Source: Polyangium sp. 15x6
GTDB lineage: Bacteria > Myxococcota_A > Polyangia > Polyangiales > Polyangiaceae
Direction of reading: 5' to 3'
Assembly (NCBI RefSeq): GCF_029960785.1
Contig: NZ_JASBQE010000032.1
Coordinates: 56,362-120,361, forward strand
DNA: 64,000 bases
Below are positions 25,877 to 36,034 of the stretch, piece by piece. Position numbers and translations under genes: made by a program. Position 1 is the first letter of the stretch. Each line of letters begins with the position of its first letter. The notes beneath the pieces were generated by a model that saw only the letters and a list, made by a program, of their open reading frames with translations, searched no databases and was not told the DNA's origin.

Positions 25877-27424
25877 CTAGGACGGGGTCGGGGGGTGCTG
25901 GAGGGCGTCGATGTCGCGGAGGAGGGCGCGGGCATCTTCAGCCTGGCGGGCCCCGACCGATTCGAGAGTCTTGACGGCTGCAAGGACGAGCTGGCGGCCT
26001 TCGGTGAAGCGTCCCTCGACGACTTCAAGCTGACCGACGACGAGTTGCGATGCGGCGAGGCCTACGCGATCTCCGATGTCAGCGTGGATCGCCATCGATT
26101 CCGCGAGCAACTTACGCCCCTCCTCGTAGCGGACCGCCTTCACCATGGCAATCGCGAGGTGATGCAACGCAGCCGCGTAGGCCGAGCGATCCCCGGTCAC
26201 CTTCGAAAGAGCAGAGGATTCGCCGAACATCCGCAGCGCTTCGTCATTCCTCCCCAGGTTCAGCTCGATGATCCCGAGTTGGAGCAGGGATGCTGCCCGC
26301 CCGACTGCATTTCCGAGGTCTTTATTTATCTCGATCGATTCGGCAAGCAGCCTCCGTGCATCCTCGTACTGACCTTGGCTCTCGTCGATGACGGCGAGCA
26401 GGTGAAGGCACGCCGCGCGTCCAGCCCGATCGCCAAGCTCGTTGAAGATATGGAGGGCTTCCCGCAGCAGCGTTCTGGCCACATCGTGCAGACCTTGCCT
26501 CCACTCGAGAATGGCGAGCTCATGCAGCGATCCTGCGTGCCATCGGCGGTTCCCAAGCGTCGTGTTGATCGCGATGGCCTCGCGGAGCCACTCCCGCGCT
26601 GCCTCGTACCGCCCCGCTCGCTCATCGATCAACGCGAGTTGATGAGCTGTCACCGCGCGCCCCAGGCGATCCTTCCTTGCATCGTAGCGCCGAAGCGCGC
26701 TGTCAAATGCAGCGCGTGCCTCGTCGAGCCTCCCCCACACGGCAAGACGAGATGCCTCGAGCGAAATCCGGTCAGGATCCTCCTCCTGAGCCTCAGGGTT
26801 CTTCAAATCGAATCGCGCCAGCAGATCCGATGCCTCGTCGAGACGACCGAACTGGATGGCCCTCTGCGCTTCGACGAGCAGCTCCTTCCCTGCGCCCATC
26901 TCCCCCACAGGCATCGGCGGCGCATACGCCGCATCGATCGCCGCAAGCTCCATCCGCAGCGGCTCGGGCTTCTCCTCCCACATCCACGCGCCGGCAAAGT
27001 CCACGAAGTCCGGCGCCTTCCGCTCCAGCACCTGCGCCGCGGTGGGGTGCACGATCAACAGCCACGGCAGCGGAAATCCCCGCGCGAGCTCGTCTCGCTC
27101 CACGTTGAGCTGCGCGACGATCCGCTCCTCCGCCTCGGCCTCCTCCAACCCGTGAAGGATCAGCGACGTCGTGCCCTTCTCCGGCGCCGTCGCTTCCCCG
27201 AGAACGTCCCATAGCCTGCGCTTGTCGGGGCCAACCTCCCGCAGATCGATCACTGCGACGCCCTGCACGTTCGCCTTCGCCCACGCGATCAGCGCGTCCC
27301 GCTTCCACGGCGTCGTGATCTGCACGATCGCCAGGTCGAACCCGTGCCCCACGCCCCACTCGAAAAACCGGCGCAGCACGAGGCCATCGTCCTCGCCGAG
27401 CAGGGCCTCGGGCTCGAAGCTCAC
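25877..27424 (-). CDS. TPR protein with P-loop-less STAND-like N-terminal domain
   Basis: The GTG at 27424 overlaps the previous stop as GTGA and gives 515 residues. Residues ~1-160 (VLRRFFEWGVGHGFDLAIVQ, TSLILHGLEEAEAEERIVAQ, LNVERDELARGFPLPWLLIV, LERKAPDFVDFAGAWMWEE) follow the order of STAND-type NTPase modules, with an LN..RD...P.P...APDF signature, but contain no GxxxxGK[ST] loop, as in so-called inactive STAND modules. From about residue 175 to the end there are roughly eight tetratricopeptide repeats (AREWLREAIAINTTLGNRRW, ARRLLAESIEINKDLGNAVG, GRKLLAESMAIHADIGDRVG). It is translationally coupled to the AAA ATPase upstream, implying that the two proteins work together, plausibly as sensor and switch. 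A conflict-system role is inference only. Confidence 0.75.
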   Translation of the reverse strand: MSFEPEALLGEDDGLVLRRFFEWGVGHGFDLAIVQITTPWKRDALIAWAKANVQGVAVIDLREVGPDKRRLWDVLGEATAPEKGTTSLILHGLEEAEAEERIVAQLNVERDELARGFPLPWLLIVHPTAAQVLERKAPDFVDFAGAWMWEEKPEPLRMELAAIDAAYAPPMPVGEMGAGKELLVEAQRAIQFGRLDEASDLLARFDLKNPEAQEEDPDRISLEASRLAVWGRLDEARAAFDSALRRYDARKDRLGRAVTAHQLALIDERAGRYEAAREWLREAIAINTTLGNRRWHAGSLHELAILEWRQGLHDVARTLLREALHIFNELGDRAGRAACLHLLAVIDESQGQYEDARRLLAESIEINKDLGNAVGRAASLLQLGIIELNLGRNDEALRMFGESSALSKVTGDRSAYAAALHHLAIAMVKAVRYEEGRKLLAESMAIHADIGDRVGLAASQLVVGQLEVVEGRFTEGRQLVLAAVKTLESVGARQAEDARALLRDIDALQHPPTPS

Positions 27425-28737
27425 CGGCGTCGCTCCCGCATCAGCTCGTCCACGAGCGGGTGCACGTCGTACCAGCCTTCGCCGTTGTACTTGAATGCAA
27501 GGCGATGGAAGAGGACCGCGAGCGACTTGTCGTCGTCGCCGACCTCCTTGGTCTCCCCGATGTGCCCGAGCGCCTCCCACCAGCCGTTCACGTTGATCTG
27601 GTCGCGGAGCCGCTGCTTGCGCCGCGCGATCGCCTTCTCCACGTCACGCTCCATGATGGTCGTCCCACCAAGGCGGGCAAACCTCGCCGTCCAGGAGACG
27701 AGATCCAGAAGCTCACGAATCCCGCCGCCGCTCGCCGCGATAAGCCGATCGCGGACCTCCTTGTCGGGCATCACCACGTCGAGGTCGATACGCTTGGCGA
27801 GGACCAGTTCGAGGAGGTCGCGCCCAGGGCCGTCGAACTCGTCGTACCGCTGTTCCCGCGTCCGTAGCTTGACCGTGAACATGTCGTAACAGGCGTAGCT
27901 CGCATCGAGCTGGGCCGACCGAGGCTGAAGCAGGAGGCTGATCGGTGGCGTGAGGATCAGGTTGCAGCGAAGGCTCCGGATCCGATCCGCGCCGATCACG
28001 AGAAGCTCGTCGATGACCGAAGGATCGTAGCGGTCGAGGTTGTCGATCATCAGGAGGAGGGCGCGACCATCGAGCTTTTGCTCCGCGGCCTCGAGGAAGT
28101 CGTTCACGTTCTGGATCAACGTGCCCGGGAACTTCTTCAGGACCTGCTTCACCTCGGTTCGGTACTCGCTCTCGTGCTTCATGAGAGCCTTGGCCTGCGC
28201 GAACATGCTGCCGAGGAACGGGATCTCGAACTTGCCCTCGATGCCCGCCGCGACGTTCGCGTCGTAGCCTTGCGCCCACTTCGTCGAGCGAATCGCGTCG
28301 GCGAACCACTGCTCGACACGCCGGAGCAGATCCGCAGGCAGGCTCCTGCCGATCCGACGCATCTCCTTTTCGACCGCGAGCGCGATGTTCAGGAGCAGAT
28401 CCTCGGATTCGATCCGGATGGGATCCATCTCGACGGTCGCTTCGATGTAGAGCGGGTGGTACGTCTCCCCGACGAGGCCAGCAATGCGCCGGAGCTCCGT
28501 GCTCTTGCCCGCGCCACGATGGCTCACGAACGCCGCGTGGATGAGCTGCTCCCGCTGCCGCGCCAGCAGATCCTGCACGAGTGTCTCCGCCGCCGCGTCG
28601 CCACGCCCCGCCGAGAGATCCTGCCACCGAGGATCACCGCTCGGGAGGGGATCGTCTTGGTCGCAATTGTGAACGACGTCGCTCAGCGTACGTGCAGGCG
28701 CGAGCGCTCGTGGCGTTCCGAAAACGAGGGTCGACAT
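27421..28737 (-). CDS. AAA/STAND-type P-loop ATPase of a two-gene cassette
   Basis: Starting at ATG 28737 the protein has 438 residues. It has Walker A (SHRGAGKST near residue 72), a helical spacer (DLLLNIALAVEKEMRRIG; WFADAIRSTKWAQGYDAN) and Walker B (ALLLMIDNLDRYDPSVIDEL), then a lid-like region (EVRDRLIAASGGGIRELLDL) and a C-terminal winged-helix-like end (VLFHRLAFKYNGEGWYDVHP). This resembles ATPases whose targets are loaded by TPR partners. I do not recognise a named family. It overlaps the TPR gene by four bases (GTGA) and lies 50 bp after the alpha-E gene, so it sits inside an otherwise conserved peptide-ligase locus. The gene may be expressed together with that locus or come from insertion. 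Confidence 0.75.
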   Translation of the reverse strand: MSTLVFGTPRALAPARTLSDVVHNCDQDDPLPSGDPRWQDLSAGRGDAAAETLVQDLLARQREQLIHAAFVSHRGAGKSTELRRIAGLVGETYHPLYIEATVEMDPIRIESEDLLLNIALAVEKEMRRIGRSLPADLLRRVEQWFADAIRSTKWAQGYDANVAAGIEGKFEIPFLGSMFAQAKALMKHESEYRTEVKQVLKKFPGTLIQNVNDFLEAAEQKLDGRALLLMIDNLDRYDPSVIDELLVIGADRIRSLRCNLILTPPISLLLQPRSAQLDASYACYDMFTVKLRTREQRYDEFDGPGRDLLELVLAKRIDLDVVMPDKEVRDRLIAASGGGIRELLDLVSWTARFARLGGTTIMERDVEKAIARRKQRLRDQINVNGWWEALGHIGETKEVGDDDKSLAVLFHRLAFKYNGEGWYDVHPLVDELMRERRR

Positions 28738-28787
28738 GGATCTCGGCGCGCAGGGTAGCACGGCCCACGCGCTCCCCCGCCCACACG

Positions 28788-29804
28788 TCAAGCGGCAGAA
28801 CTGCCCCCGTACTCGTTCGACGCTTGGGGCTTCGGGTCGCCTTCGGCGCCCTGCGCCCCAAACCCCAGCAGCTCGCGGCCGATCTCCTCGCAGATGCCGG
28901 CCGTCTCCGAGACCACGTACGTCGCGAGGTCGTGGATCGGCAGGATCGTCTCGGGGGTCTGCGACGCGAGCCACGCGTCGAGCGCGCCGAGGCGGGCGAG
29001 GGAGCGCTCGCCGGGGAGATCGTTCGCGCCAGCCGGACGGATCGAGAGGAGCCGCGTGTGGGCCTCGGCGACGGCGTGGCGGACGGATCGCGGGAAGAGG
29101 GGTTCGAGGATCAGGAACGCGGCGACCGCGGGGCCCGTCACGCGGCCCTGGTGCCGCTTCATGAAGGGCTCCTTGCCGGAGCACGAGCGCAGGATGGAGA
29201 GCCACACGCCCGTCTCGACGACCTCCTGGCGTGTTTCGCCCTTGCTGAGCGCGTGGTGATGCACGTCGACGATGCGTGCCGAGTGGCCGGCGCGTTCGAG
29301 GAGGAGGCCGAGCAAGAGGAAGTCGAGCGGGTCGTCGTGGAGCATCGTGCTCTGGAGGAGGCCCCGGCAGAGCTCGATGGCGCGGCGGATGGTGCGGTAG
29401 AAGGCGTAGCGGTTCGTCGTGTACTCGTCGCGCGCGGCGGGGCTCTGGGACCAGAGGTAGAGCTCGTTCAGCGTCTCCCAGACTTCGAGGCTCACGACCT
29501 CGCGGATCGAGCGGGCGTTGTCGCGGGCCGCGGCGATCGAGCGGACGAGCGAGACGAAGTTCGTCTCGTCCCAGGTCATGTAGCTCTGGACGAGCTCGCC
29601 GTCGCCCGCCGCGGCCTCGCCGTGCTTGGCGAAGAAGGCTTCGCGCTCGCCGGAGACGATGACGACGGGCAGCCAGCACTGGCGGGGGCCGAGCTCAGCG
29701 TCGAGCGAGAGGTGCAGCGTGACGTGCAGGACACGCGCGGTGCAGTCGACACGTTCGAGGTAACGACCGAGCCAGAAGCAGTGGTCGGCGACGCGGGCGA
29801 TCAC
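28788..29804 (-). CDS. Alpha-E domain protein
   Basis: The GTG at 29804, overlapping the ATP-grasp stop by GTGA, begins with the family signature VIARVADHCFWLGRYLERVD. The 338-residue all-helical protein continues with SREVVSLEVWETLNELYL-type motifs (here SIREVVSLEVWETLNELYLW) and LDFLLLGLLLERAGHSARIV. Alpha-E proteins accompany circularly permuted ATP-grasp ligases and transglutaminases; the system is proposed to synthesise and trim small peptide modifications, with alpha-E as a helical partner of unknown catalysis. Here its gene is coupled to the ATP-grasp gene upstream and followed by the AAA/TPR cassette before the transglutaminase gene. The longer reading to 29933 overlaps the ATP-grasp gene and lacks family similarity. 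Confidence 0.88.
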   Translation of the reverse strand: MIARVADHCFWLGRYLERVDCTARVLHVTLHLSLDAELGPRQCWLPVVIVSGEREAFFAKHGEAAAGDGELVQSYMTWDETNFVSLVRSIAAARDNARSIREVVSLEVWETLNELYLWSQSPAARDEYTTNRYAFYRTIRRAIELCRGLLQSTMLHDDPLDFLLLGLLLERAGHSARIVDVHHHALSKGETRQEVVETGVWLSILRSCSGKEPFMKRHQGRVTGPAVAAFLILEPLFPRSVRHAVAEAHTRLLSIRPAGANDLPGERSLARLGALDAWLASQTPETILPIHDLATYVVSETAGICEEIGRELLGFGAQGAEGDPKPQASNEYGGSSAA

Positions 29805-31294
29805 GGATCGTTCCTCCCCAAATCGTTCGGTTTGAGCACCCACGTATCCTTGGAGCCGCCACCCTGGCTCGAATTGACGACGTACGAGCCGGGCACGAGC
29901 GCGACCCGCGAGAGGCCGCCGGGCAAGACCCACGAGCCCGCGGGCGAGGTGAGGATGTAGGGGCGGAGGTCGACGCGGCGAGGGACGAGCGCGCCCGCGG
30001 CGCCGTCCCAGGTGGGGCAGGTGCTGAGCTCGAGGCGCTCCTGCGCGACGAAGCGGCGCGGCTCGGCCTCGATGCGGCGGCGGAAGGAGTCACGCTCGGC
30101 GGCCGAGGCCGTGGGGCCCATGAGCATGCCGTAGCCGCCGGCCTCGTCGACCGATTTGACCACCAACCGATCGAGGTGGTCGCGGACGTAGCGGAGGTCC
30201 TCGTCGCGGGCACAGACGAAGGTGTGCACCTGGGCGAGGATGGGCTCCTCGGCGAGGTAGAAGCGGATCATCTGGGGCACGAAGGCGTAGACGGCCTTGT
30301 CGTCGGCGACGCCGTTGCCGAGGGCGTTCGCGAGCGCGACGTTGCCCTTCGCGTAGGCGCGGACGAGGCCCCGGATGCCGAGGAGGCTGTCCGGACGGAA
30401 GGCCTCGGGGTCGAGGAAGGCGTCGTCGATGCGGCGATAGATGACGTGCACGCGGCGCGGGCCGCGCGTGGTGCGGAGGAAGACGCGGTCGTCGTCGACG
30501 TAGAGGTCCGCGGGCTGGACGAGCTCGAGGCCCATCGTGCGGGCGAGGAAGCTGTGCTCGAAGTACGCGGAGTTGTAAGGGCCGGGCGTGAGCACGACGG
30601 CGTGCGTATCGTCGTGCGGGGCAGGGGAGATCGAGCGCAAGACCTCGGAGAGGCGCGCGGGGTAGTGCTCGACCGGATGCACGCGGGCTTCTTCGAAGAC
30701 CTTGGGCAAGACGCGCTTCGAGACGATGCGGTTTTCGAGGACGTACGAGACGCCCGAGGGCGTGCGGAGGTTGTCCTCGAGGACGCGGAAGACGCCGTCA
30801 GGGCCACGCACGAGGTCGATGCCCGCGACGTGGATGCGCACGCCGCCCGAGGGGCGAAGGCCCCGCAGCATGGGCAGGTGATGCTTGGCGCCGAGGACGA
30901 GCTCGCGGAGGAGCGGGTCTTCCGCGAGGATGCGCTGCTCGCCGTAGACGTCGTCGAGGAACATGCCGAGCGCGCGTACGCGTTGCTCGAGGCCACGCTC
31001 GACGTGGGAAAAGTCCTCGGCGGAGACGAGGCGCGGGACCAAGCAAAAGGGAAAGATCTTCTCGGTGCCGCGCGAGTCCGCGTAGACGGAGAAGGTCACG
31101 CCCTGGTTGAGGAGGGCGCGCTCGGCGAGGGCCTGCCAGCGCGTGATCGCGTCGGGCGAGGCAGAGGCGAGGGGAGCGAGCGCGCGTCGAAAGGGGAGGC
31201 GCAGGTGCCCGCCCGGGTCGAGGAGCTCGTCATACGTGCCGGGCGCGCTCGGATACCCGGAGAAGAGGCTCGACGGAAGCGGTTCTTCAGCCAC
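29801..31294 (-). CDS. Circularly permuted ATP-grasp ligase (DUF404/DUF407 type)
   Basis: This 497-residue protein has the features of circularly permuted ATP-grasp peptide ligases: YDELLDPGGHLRLPFR near the start, NQGVTFSVYADSRGTEKIFP, FLDDVYGEQRIL, a metal/nucleotide loop VLEDNLRTPSGVSYVLENR, VVLTPGPYNSAYFEHSFLAR, and late motifs LVVKSVDEAGGYGMLMGP and DLRPYILTSPAGSWVLPGG. The family is predicted to form amide bonds with ATP use. It heads the operon ATP-grasp, alpha-E, AAA ATPase, TPR, amidotransferase-transglutaminase. The 372-bp upstream gap is mostly hairpin-array copy C, so its promoter must lie between that array and the ATG at 31294 or beyond it. Confidence 0.9.
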   Translation of the reverse strand: MAEEPLPSSLFSGYPSAPGTYDELLDPGGHLRLPFRRALAPLASASPDAITRWQALAERALLNQGVTFSVYADSRGTEKIFPFCLVPRLVSAEDFSHVERGLEQRVRALGMFLDDVYGEQRILAEDPLLRELVLGAKHHLPMLRGLRPSGGVRIHVAGIDLVRGPDGVFRVLEDNLRTPSGVSYVLENRIVSKRVLPKVFEEARVHPVEHYPARLSEVLRSISPAPHDDTHAVVLTPGPYNSAYFEHSFLARTMGLELVQPADLYVDDDRVFLRTTRGPRRVHVIYRRIDDAFLDPEAFRPDSLLGIRGLVRAYAKGNVALANALGNGVADDKAVYAFVPQMIRFYLAEEPILAQVHTFVCARDEDLRYVRDHLDRLVVKSVDEAGGYGMLMGPTASAAERDSFRRRIEAEPRRFVAQERLELSTCPTWDGAAGALVPRRVDLRPYILTSPAGSWVLPGGLSRVALVPGSYVVNSSQGGGSKDTWVLKPNDLGRNDP

Positions 31295-31367
31295 TTCCTC
31301 CAGTCTATCCAGGAAGAACGCAGCGCGTAAAGAACGCGTCAGTGGGTGTTCCGCAGGGATGCGCAGA

Positions 31368-31664
31368 GCGGGGCGTTGCCCCGCACCCCAGAAGGGGGCT
31401 GTCCGCCCCCTTCACCCCGGACCAGCGCAAGCGCTGGACTCGGGGTCGATGAACTGCGCGATGCGCAGTTCATCGAACGGGCCATGGCAAGACCACGAGC
31501 CGACTCGCCAGCCGAGGCAGCAGCGCGGTCGTTCCTGGTGGCGATGTTTTCCCTGTCGACAGCGCGCATCGCGCGCTGTCGCCCCGCGTCCAGGGCTTGC
31601 CCTGGTCCGGGTGCAGGGGCGGATAGCCCCTGCTCGGGTCCGGGGTGAAACCCCGGCGCTACGC
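31368..31664. repeat. Hairpin-array intergenic repeat, full copy C
   Basis: Left set: 31368-31384 (GCGGGGC-GTT-GCCCCGC), 31391-31413 (GAAGGGGGC-TGTCC-GCCCCCTTC), 31422-31437 (CCAGCGC-AA-GCGCTGG) and 31446-31476 (14-bp stem, loop GAT, identical to copy A). Right inverted set: 31557-31581 (11-bp stem, loop ATC), 31590-31605 (CCAGGGC-TT-GCCCTGG), 31613-31633 (GCAGGGGC-GGATA-GCCCCTGC) and 31640-31656 (CCGGGGT-GAA-ACCCCGG). The right end is 10 bp from the nitroreductase stop. The rest of the 31295-31666 gap (about 70 bp next to the ATP-grasp start) shows no further feature. Confidence 0.9.
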
Positions 31665-31666
31665 TC

Positions 31667-32269
31667 TCAGAGAATCGTGCAGGCCTCGTCGAAGCTGAAG
31701 CGAGGGCTGCGCGGGAAGAGCTTCGTGGCGTCGCCGTAGCCGAGGTTCACGAGGAAGTTCGAGGCGTAGCGGCCGTCGGGGAAGAACTCGCGGTCGAGTT
31801 TGTCGTTGTCGAAGCCGGACATGGGGCCGCAGTCGAGGCCGAGCGCACGGGCGGCCATCATGAGGTAGGCGCCCTGGAGCGTGCCGTTGCGGAACATGGT
31901 CTTCTCGGCGAGGGCCTCGTTGCCCACGAACCAGGAGCGCGCGTCGGCGTGCGGGAAGAGCTTGGGCAGCTCGTCGTAGAAGCGGCGGTCGTTCGCGATG
32001 ATCGCCGTGACCGGCGCGGTGCGCGTCTTCTCCTGGTTGCCCGCGGAGACCACGGCGAGCAGGCGCGCCTTCGCCTCGGGGCTCTTCACGAAGACCACCC
32101 GCATCGGCGAGCAGTTCGCGCTCGTGGGGGGCATCTTCGCGAGGTCGTAGATCTCGCGCAGCACGTCGTCCTCGACCGGGCGCTCGAGCCACCCGTTGTG
32201 GGTGCGCGCCTTGCGGAAGAGTTGATCGAGCGCTTCGTCGTCGAGCCGATTCGCCATGCGATCCGTCAC
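31667..32269 (-). CDS. Nitroreductase-family protein, RutE/malonic semialdehyde reductase type
   Basis: The 200-residue protein follows the RutE subfamily closely: [111 protein letters not shown] and [19 protein letters not shown]. These enzymes bind FMN and use NAD(P)H; in E. coli RutE reduces malonic semialdehyde made in pyrimidine breakdown. No other rut gene is nearby, so a general aldehyde or nitro-compound reductase role is equally possible. The start at 32269 lies 16 bp after the kinase gene stop on the same strand, so the two may be co-transcribed. The stop lies beside hairpin-array copy C. Confidence 0.88.
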   Translation of the reverse strand: MTDRMANRLDDEALDQLFRKARTHNGWLERPVEDDVLREIYDLAKMPPTSANCSPMRVVFVKSPEAKARLLAVVSAGNQEKTRTAPVTAIIANDRRFYDELPKLFPHADARSWFVGNEALAEKTMFRNGTLQGAYLMMAARALGLDCGPMSGFDNDKLDREFFPDGRYASNFLVNLGYGDATKLFPRSPRFSFDEACTIL

Positions 32270-32285
32270 CTCTTTGTAGACCCGT

Positions 32286-33755
<1,470 letters not shown>

Positions 33756-33790
33756 ACGAACGGGAACATCCGGCAGCCTAACGCGATAAG

Positions 33791-34363
33791 ATGTCCCATA
33801 TGGTGAAAATGTGCCGCTCGGCGTCGTCTCGCGGGTCCGTTTGGCCCATGCTCCCCGTCCTCGGCGCGCTCGGCCTCACCCCATGGACCGTCGGCTGCTC
33901 GACGGTCGAGTACGCCGATCGTGTGAGCCAGGCAAATCCGCTGGACGCCGTCGAGAGTGAGCTCGTCGTCCAGCTGAACCAGATGCGCACGAACGCCGGC
34001 GTGTCCGTGCTGAAGGTCTGCGCGACGCTGAACCAGTCAGCATCCGCGCACAGCGACGACATGCGGGACAAGGGGTACCTGAAGGACGTCGGGCTGGACG
34101 GATCCACGTCGGTGACGCGCGCTTGCGAGGCGGGATTTTCCGTCGCCTGCGACGGGACCGTGGGGATGGCCGAGCTTCTGGCGAAGGGATACGCCGGCGC
34201 CGCGCAGACGCTGGAGCAGTGGGCCACGGACACGACGACGCAGCCGGTGCTCGTGAACGGTGATTTTTTGACGCTCGGCGTGGGTCGGTCGATGGGCGGG
34301 GAAGCGGCGATCTGGACGCTCGATCTCGCAGCCGCCGACGATCCGAGCTGCGGCGATCTTTAG
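33791..34363 (+). CDS. CAP/SCP-domain lipoprotein
   Basis: This 190-residue protein has an N-terminal signal ending near a lipobox-like LTPWTVGCST (Cys36) and a single CAP (cysteine-rich secretory/SCP-like) domain: ELVVQLNQMRTNAGVSVLKV, ATLNQSASAHSDDMRDKGYL and LEQWATDTTTQPVLVNGDF. The domain's usual distal His/Glu cluster is only partly visible. Extracellular CAP domains bind sterols, lipids or proteases in various systems; no role can be fixed here. The start could be any of the early Mets (33791, 33800). The gene is divergent from the Ser/Thr kinase gene and convergent with the aldehyde dehydrogenase gene. Confidence 0.75.
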   Translation: MSHMVKMCRSASSRGSVWPMLPVLGALGLTPWTVGCSTVEYADRVSQANPLDAVESELVVQLNQMRTNAGVSVLKVCATLNQSASAHSDDMRDKGYLKDVGLDGSTSVTRACEAGFSVACDGTVGMAELLAKGYAGAAQTLEQWATDTTTQPVLVNGDFLTLGVGRSMGGEAAIWTLDLAAADDPSCGDL

Positions 34364-34369
34364 GAGGGA

Positions 34370-34387
34370 GCGCGCCATGGGGCGCGC
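34370..34387. terminator. Stem-loop between convergent genes
   Basis: GCGCGCC at 34370-34376 pairs with GGCGCGC at 34381-34387 around the loop ATGG. It fills the 30-bp gap between the CAP gene and the aldehyde dehydrogenase gene and can act on both strands. Confidence 0.5.
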
Positions 34388-34393
34388 CCCGGC

Positions 34394-35953
34394 TCAGCTC
34401 TTCAGATCGAGCGCGGCTTCGAGGATGGGCCGCGCGCCCTGGATCGCCGCGCGATGCGAGTAGAACGCGAGGCCGCGGCGTCCACCGAGCTCCTCGCCGC
34501 CGCCCGCGCGGCCAGGGCCGCCGTGCACGCTCTGCGGGAGGACCGTGCCAGGGCCAGGCGTCTGATCGGCGATCTTCTCGCTGCCGAAGTAGAGGCGGCC
34601 ATGGTACGGGGACAAACCGAAGATCATGTCCGTGACGAAGGCGCGATCGTCGCTGTACACCGAGCCGACGAGCATGCCGCCGCCGCGGCGGACGAGGTCC
34701 GTCGCGCGGGCAGAGGACCCGTCGTAAGGGACGATCGTGGCGCAGGGGCCGAAGACCTCGTGCTGGTGGACGTCACGCGCCGCATCGGGATCCTTGCAGT
34801 GGAGGAGCGTGGGCGGGACGAAGTAGCCCTTGCCGTCCTGCGCGCCGACGCGCTCGAAGGAGCCGTCACCGAGGACGATCGAGGCCTCGGCCGAGAGCTT
34901 CTGGATGCCGGCGCGGATGTCACGGAGCTGCGCGGCCGTGGCGAGCGGGCCGACGGTCACGCCTTCGAGCGCAGGGTCGCCGACCTTGATGTCGCGCAGA
35001 ATGCTCGTGAGCTCGTCCTTGATCTCGCCCTCGATCGCCGCGGGGACGAGGATGCGGCGGATGGCGGTGCACTTCTGCCCGGCCTTCTGCGTGATGTCGC
35101 GGCTGACCTCGCGCAAGAACATGCGGTACGTGTCGGAGCCCGAGGTGACGTCGGGCCCGAGGACGGCCGTGTTGAGGCTGTCCGCCTCGATGTTGAGGCG
35201 CACCGAGCCGTGCACGACAGCAGGCAAGGCGCGGAGGCGCGCGCCGGTGTCGGCCGAGCCGGTGAAGGCGAGGACGTCCTGGCCGCCGAGATGATCGAGC
35301 ATGTCGCCGGGCGCGCCCGCGATGAAGGAAAAGGCGCCCGCGGGGAGGATGTTCGCCTCGACGAACAGGCGCGCGATCCGATACGCGAGCAGGGCCGTGC
35401 TCGTCGCGGGCTTGGAGACGACGGGCATGCCGGCGAGCAGAGCACAGGCGGCCTTCTCGGCGAGGCCCCAGGCGGGGAAGTTGAAGGCGTTGATGTGCAC
35501 GGCGACGCCCGCGCGAGGGACGAGGACGTGGTAGCCGAAGAAGCGCGGGCTGCGGCCGAGCTTCTCGCCCTCGCCGTCGACGAGGAAGCGCGCGTCGCCG
35601 AGCTGTTTGCCGAGCTCGGCGTAATACGCGAGCGTGCCGGAGGCGCCGTCGATGTCGAACTTCGCGTCGCTGCGGGTGTTGCCGCCGTTCTGGATGGCGA
35701 CCTCGATCAGGGCGTCGCGGTTCGCGTGGATGGCGCGAGACAACGCGAGGAGCAGCTCGCCGCGCTGCGCGAAGGAAAGGGCGCGGAGCGCAGGGCCGCC
35801 GACGTCGCGCGCGTGGGCGAGGGCGCCGGCGAAGTCGAGCCCCTCGGTGCTGGCCTCCGCGATCGGCTCCTCGGTCGTCGGATTGACGAGCACGGACGCC
35901 TTGCCAGAGCCGTGAACCCAGGCACCTGATACGTAGCTAGCGAGTCGTTCCAT
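34394..35953 (-). CDS. PaaZ/BoxD-like aldehyde dehydrogenase
   Basis: At 519 residues, this protein follows the aldehyde-dehydrogenase half of PaaZ and the BoxD family (3,4-dehydroadipyl-CoA semialdehyde dehydrogenase). Features: start [40 protein letters not shown] (substrate/NAD region), [32 protein letters not shown], a catalytic-base region [14 protein letters not shown] and catalytic Cys in [35 protein letters not shown] near the C-terminus is also typical. Stand-alone domains of this type oxidise ring-opened aromatic-CoA semialdehydes. I see no paa or box genes in the window, so the pathway is not shown by context. It is 80 bp downstream of a Pro-rich membrane protein gene's far end and appears monocistronic. 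Confidence 0.85.
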   Translation of the reverse strand: MERLASYVSGAWVHGSGKASVLVNPTTEEPIAEASTEGLDFAGALAHARDVGGPALRALSFAQRGELLLALSRAIHANRDALIEVAIQNGGNTRSDAKFDIDGASGTLAYYAELGKQLGDARFLVDGEGEKLGRSPRFFGYHVLVPRAGVAVHINAFNFPAWGLAEKAACALLAGMPVVSKPATSTALLAYRIARLFVEANILPAGAFSFIAGAPGDMLDHLGGQDVLAFTGSADTGARLRALPAVVHGSVRLNIEADSLNTAVLGPDVTSGSDTYRMFLREVSRDITQKAGQKCTAIRRILVPAAIEGEIKDELTSILRDIKVGDPALEGVTVGPLATAAQLRDIRAGIQKLSAEASIVLGDGSFERVGAQDGKGYFVPPTLLHCKDPDAARDVHQHEVFGPCATIVPYDGSSARATDLVRRGGGMLVGSVYSDDRAFVTDMIFGLSPYHGRLYFGSEKIADQTPGPGTVLPQSVHGGPGRAGGGEELGGRRGLAFYSHRAAIQGARPILEAALDLKS

Positions 35954-36034
35954 CGGTCCGCGCTCTATACCGCGGACACGCGCCTCGCGGAACCCGGGAG
36001 CGTGCGGGCCGAGCGAACCCGGCCTCCCTCCTGA

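Noticed and set aside
31667..32269. Member of a rut pyrimidine-degradation operon
   Set aside because: Only the RutE-like gene is present; neighbours are a protein kinase and the ATP-grasp locus.
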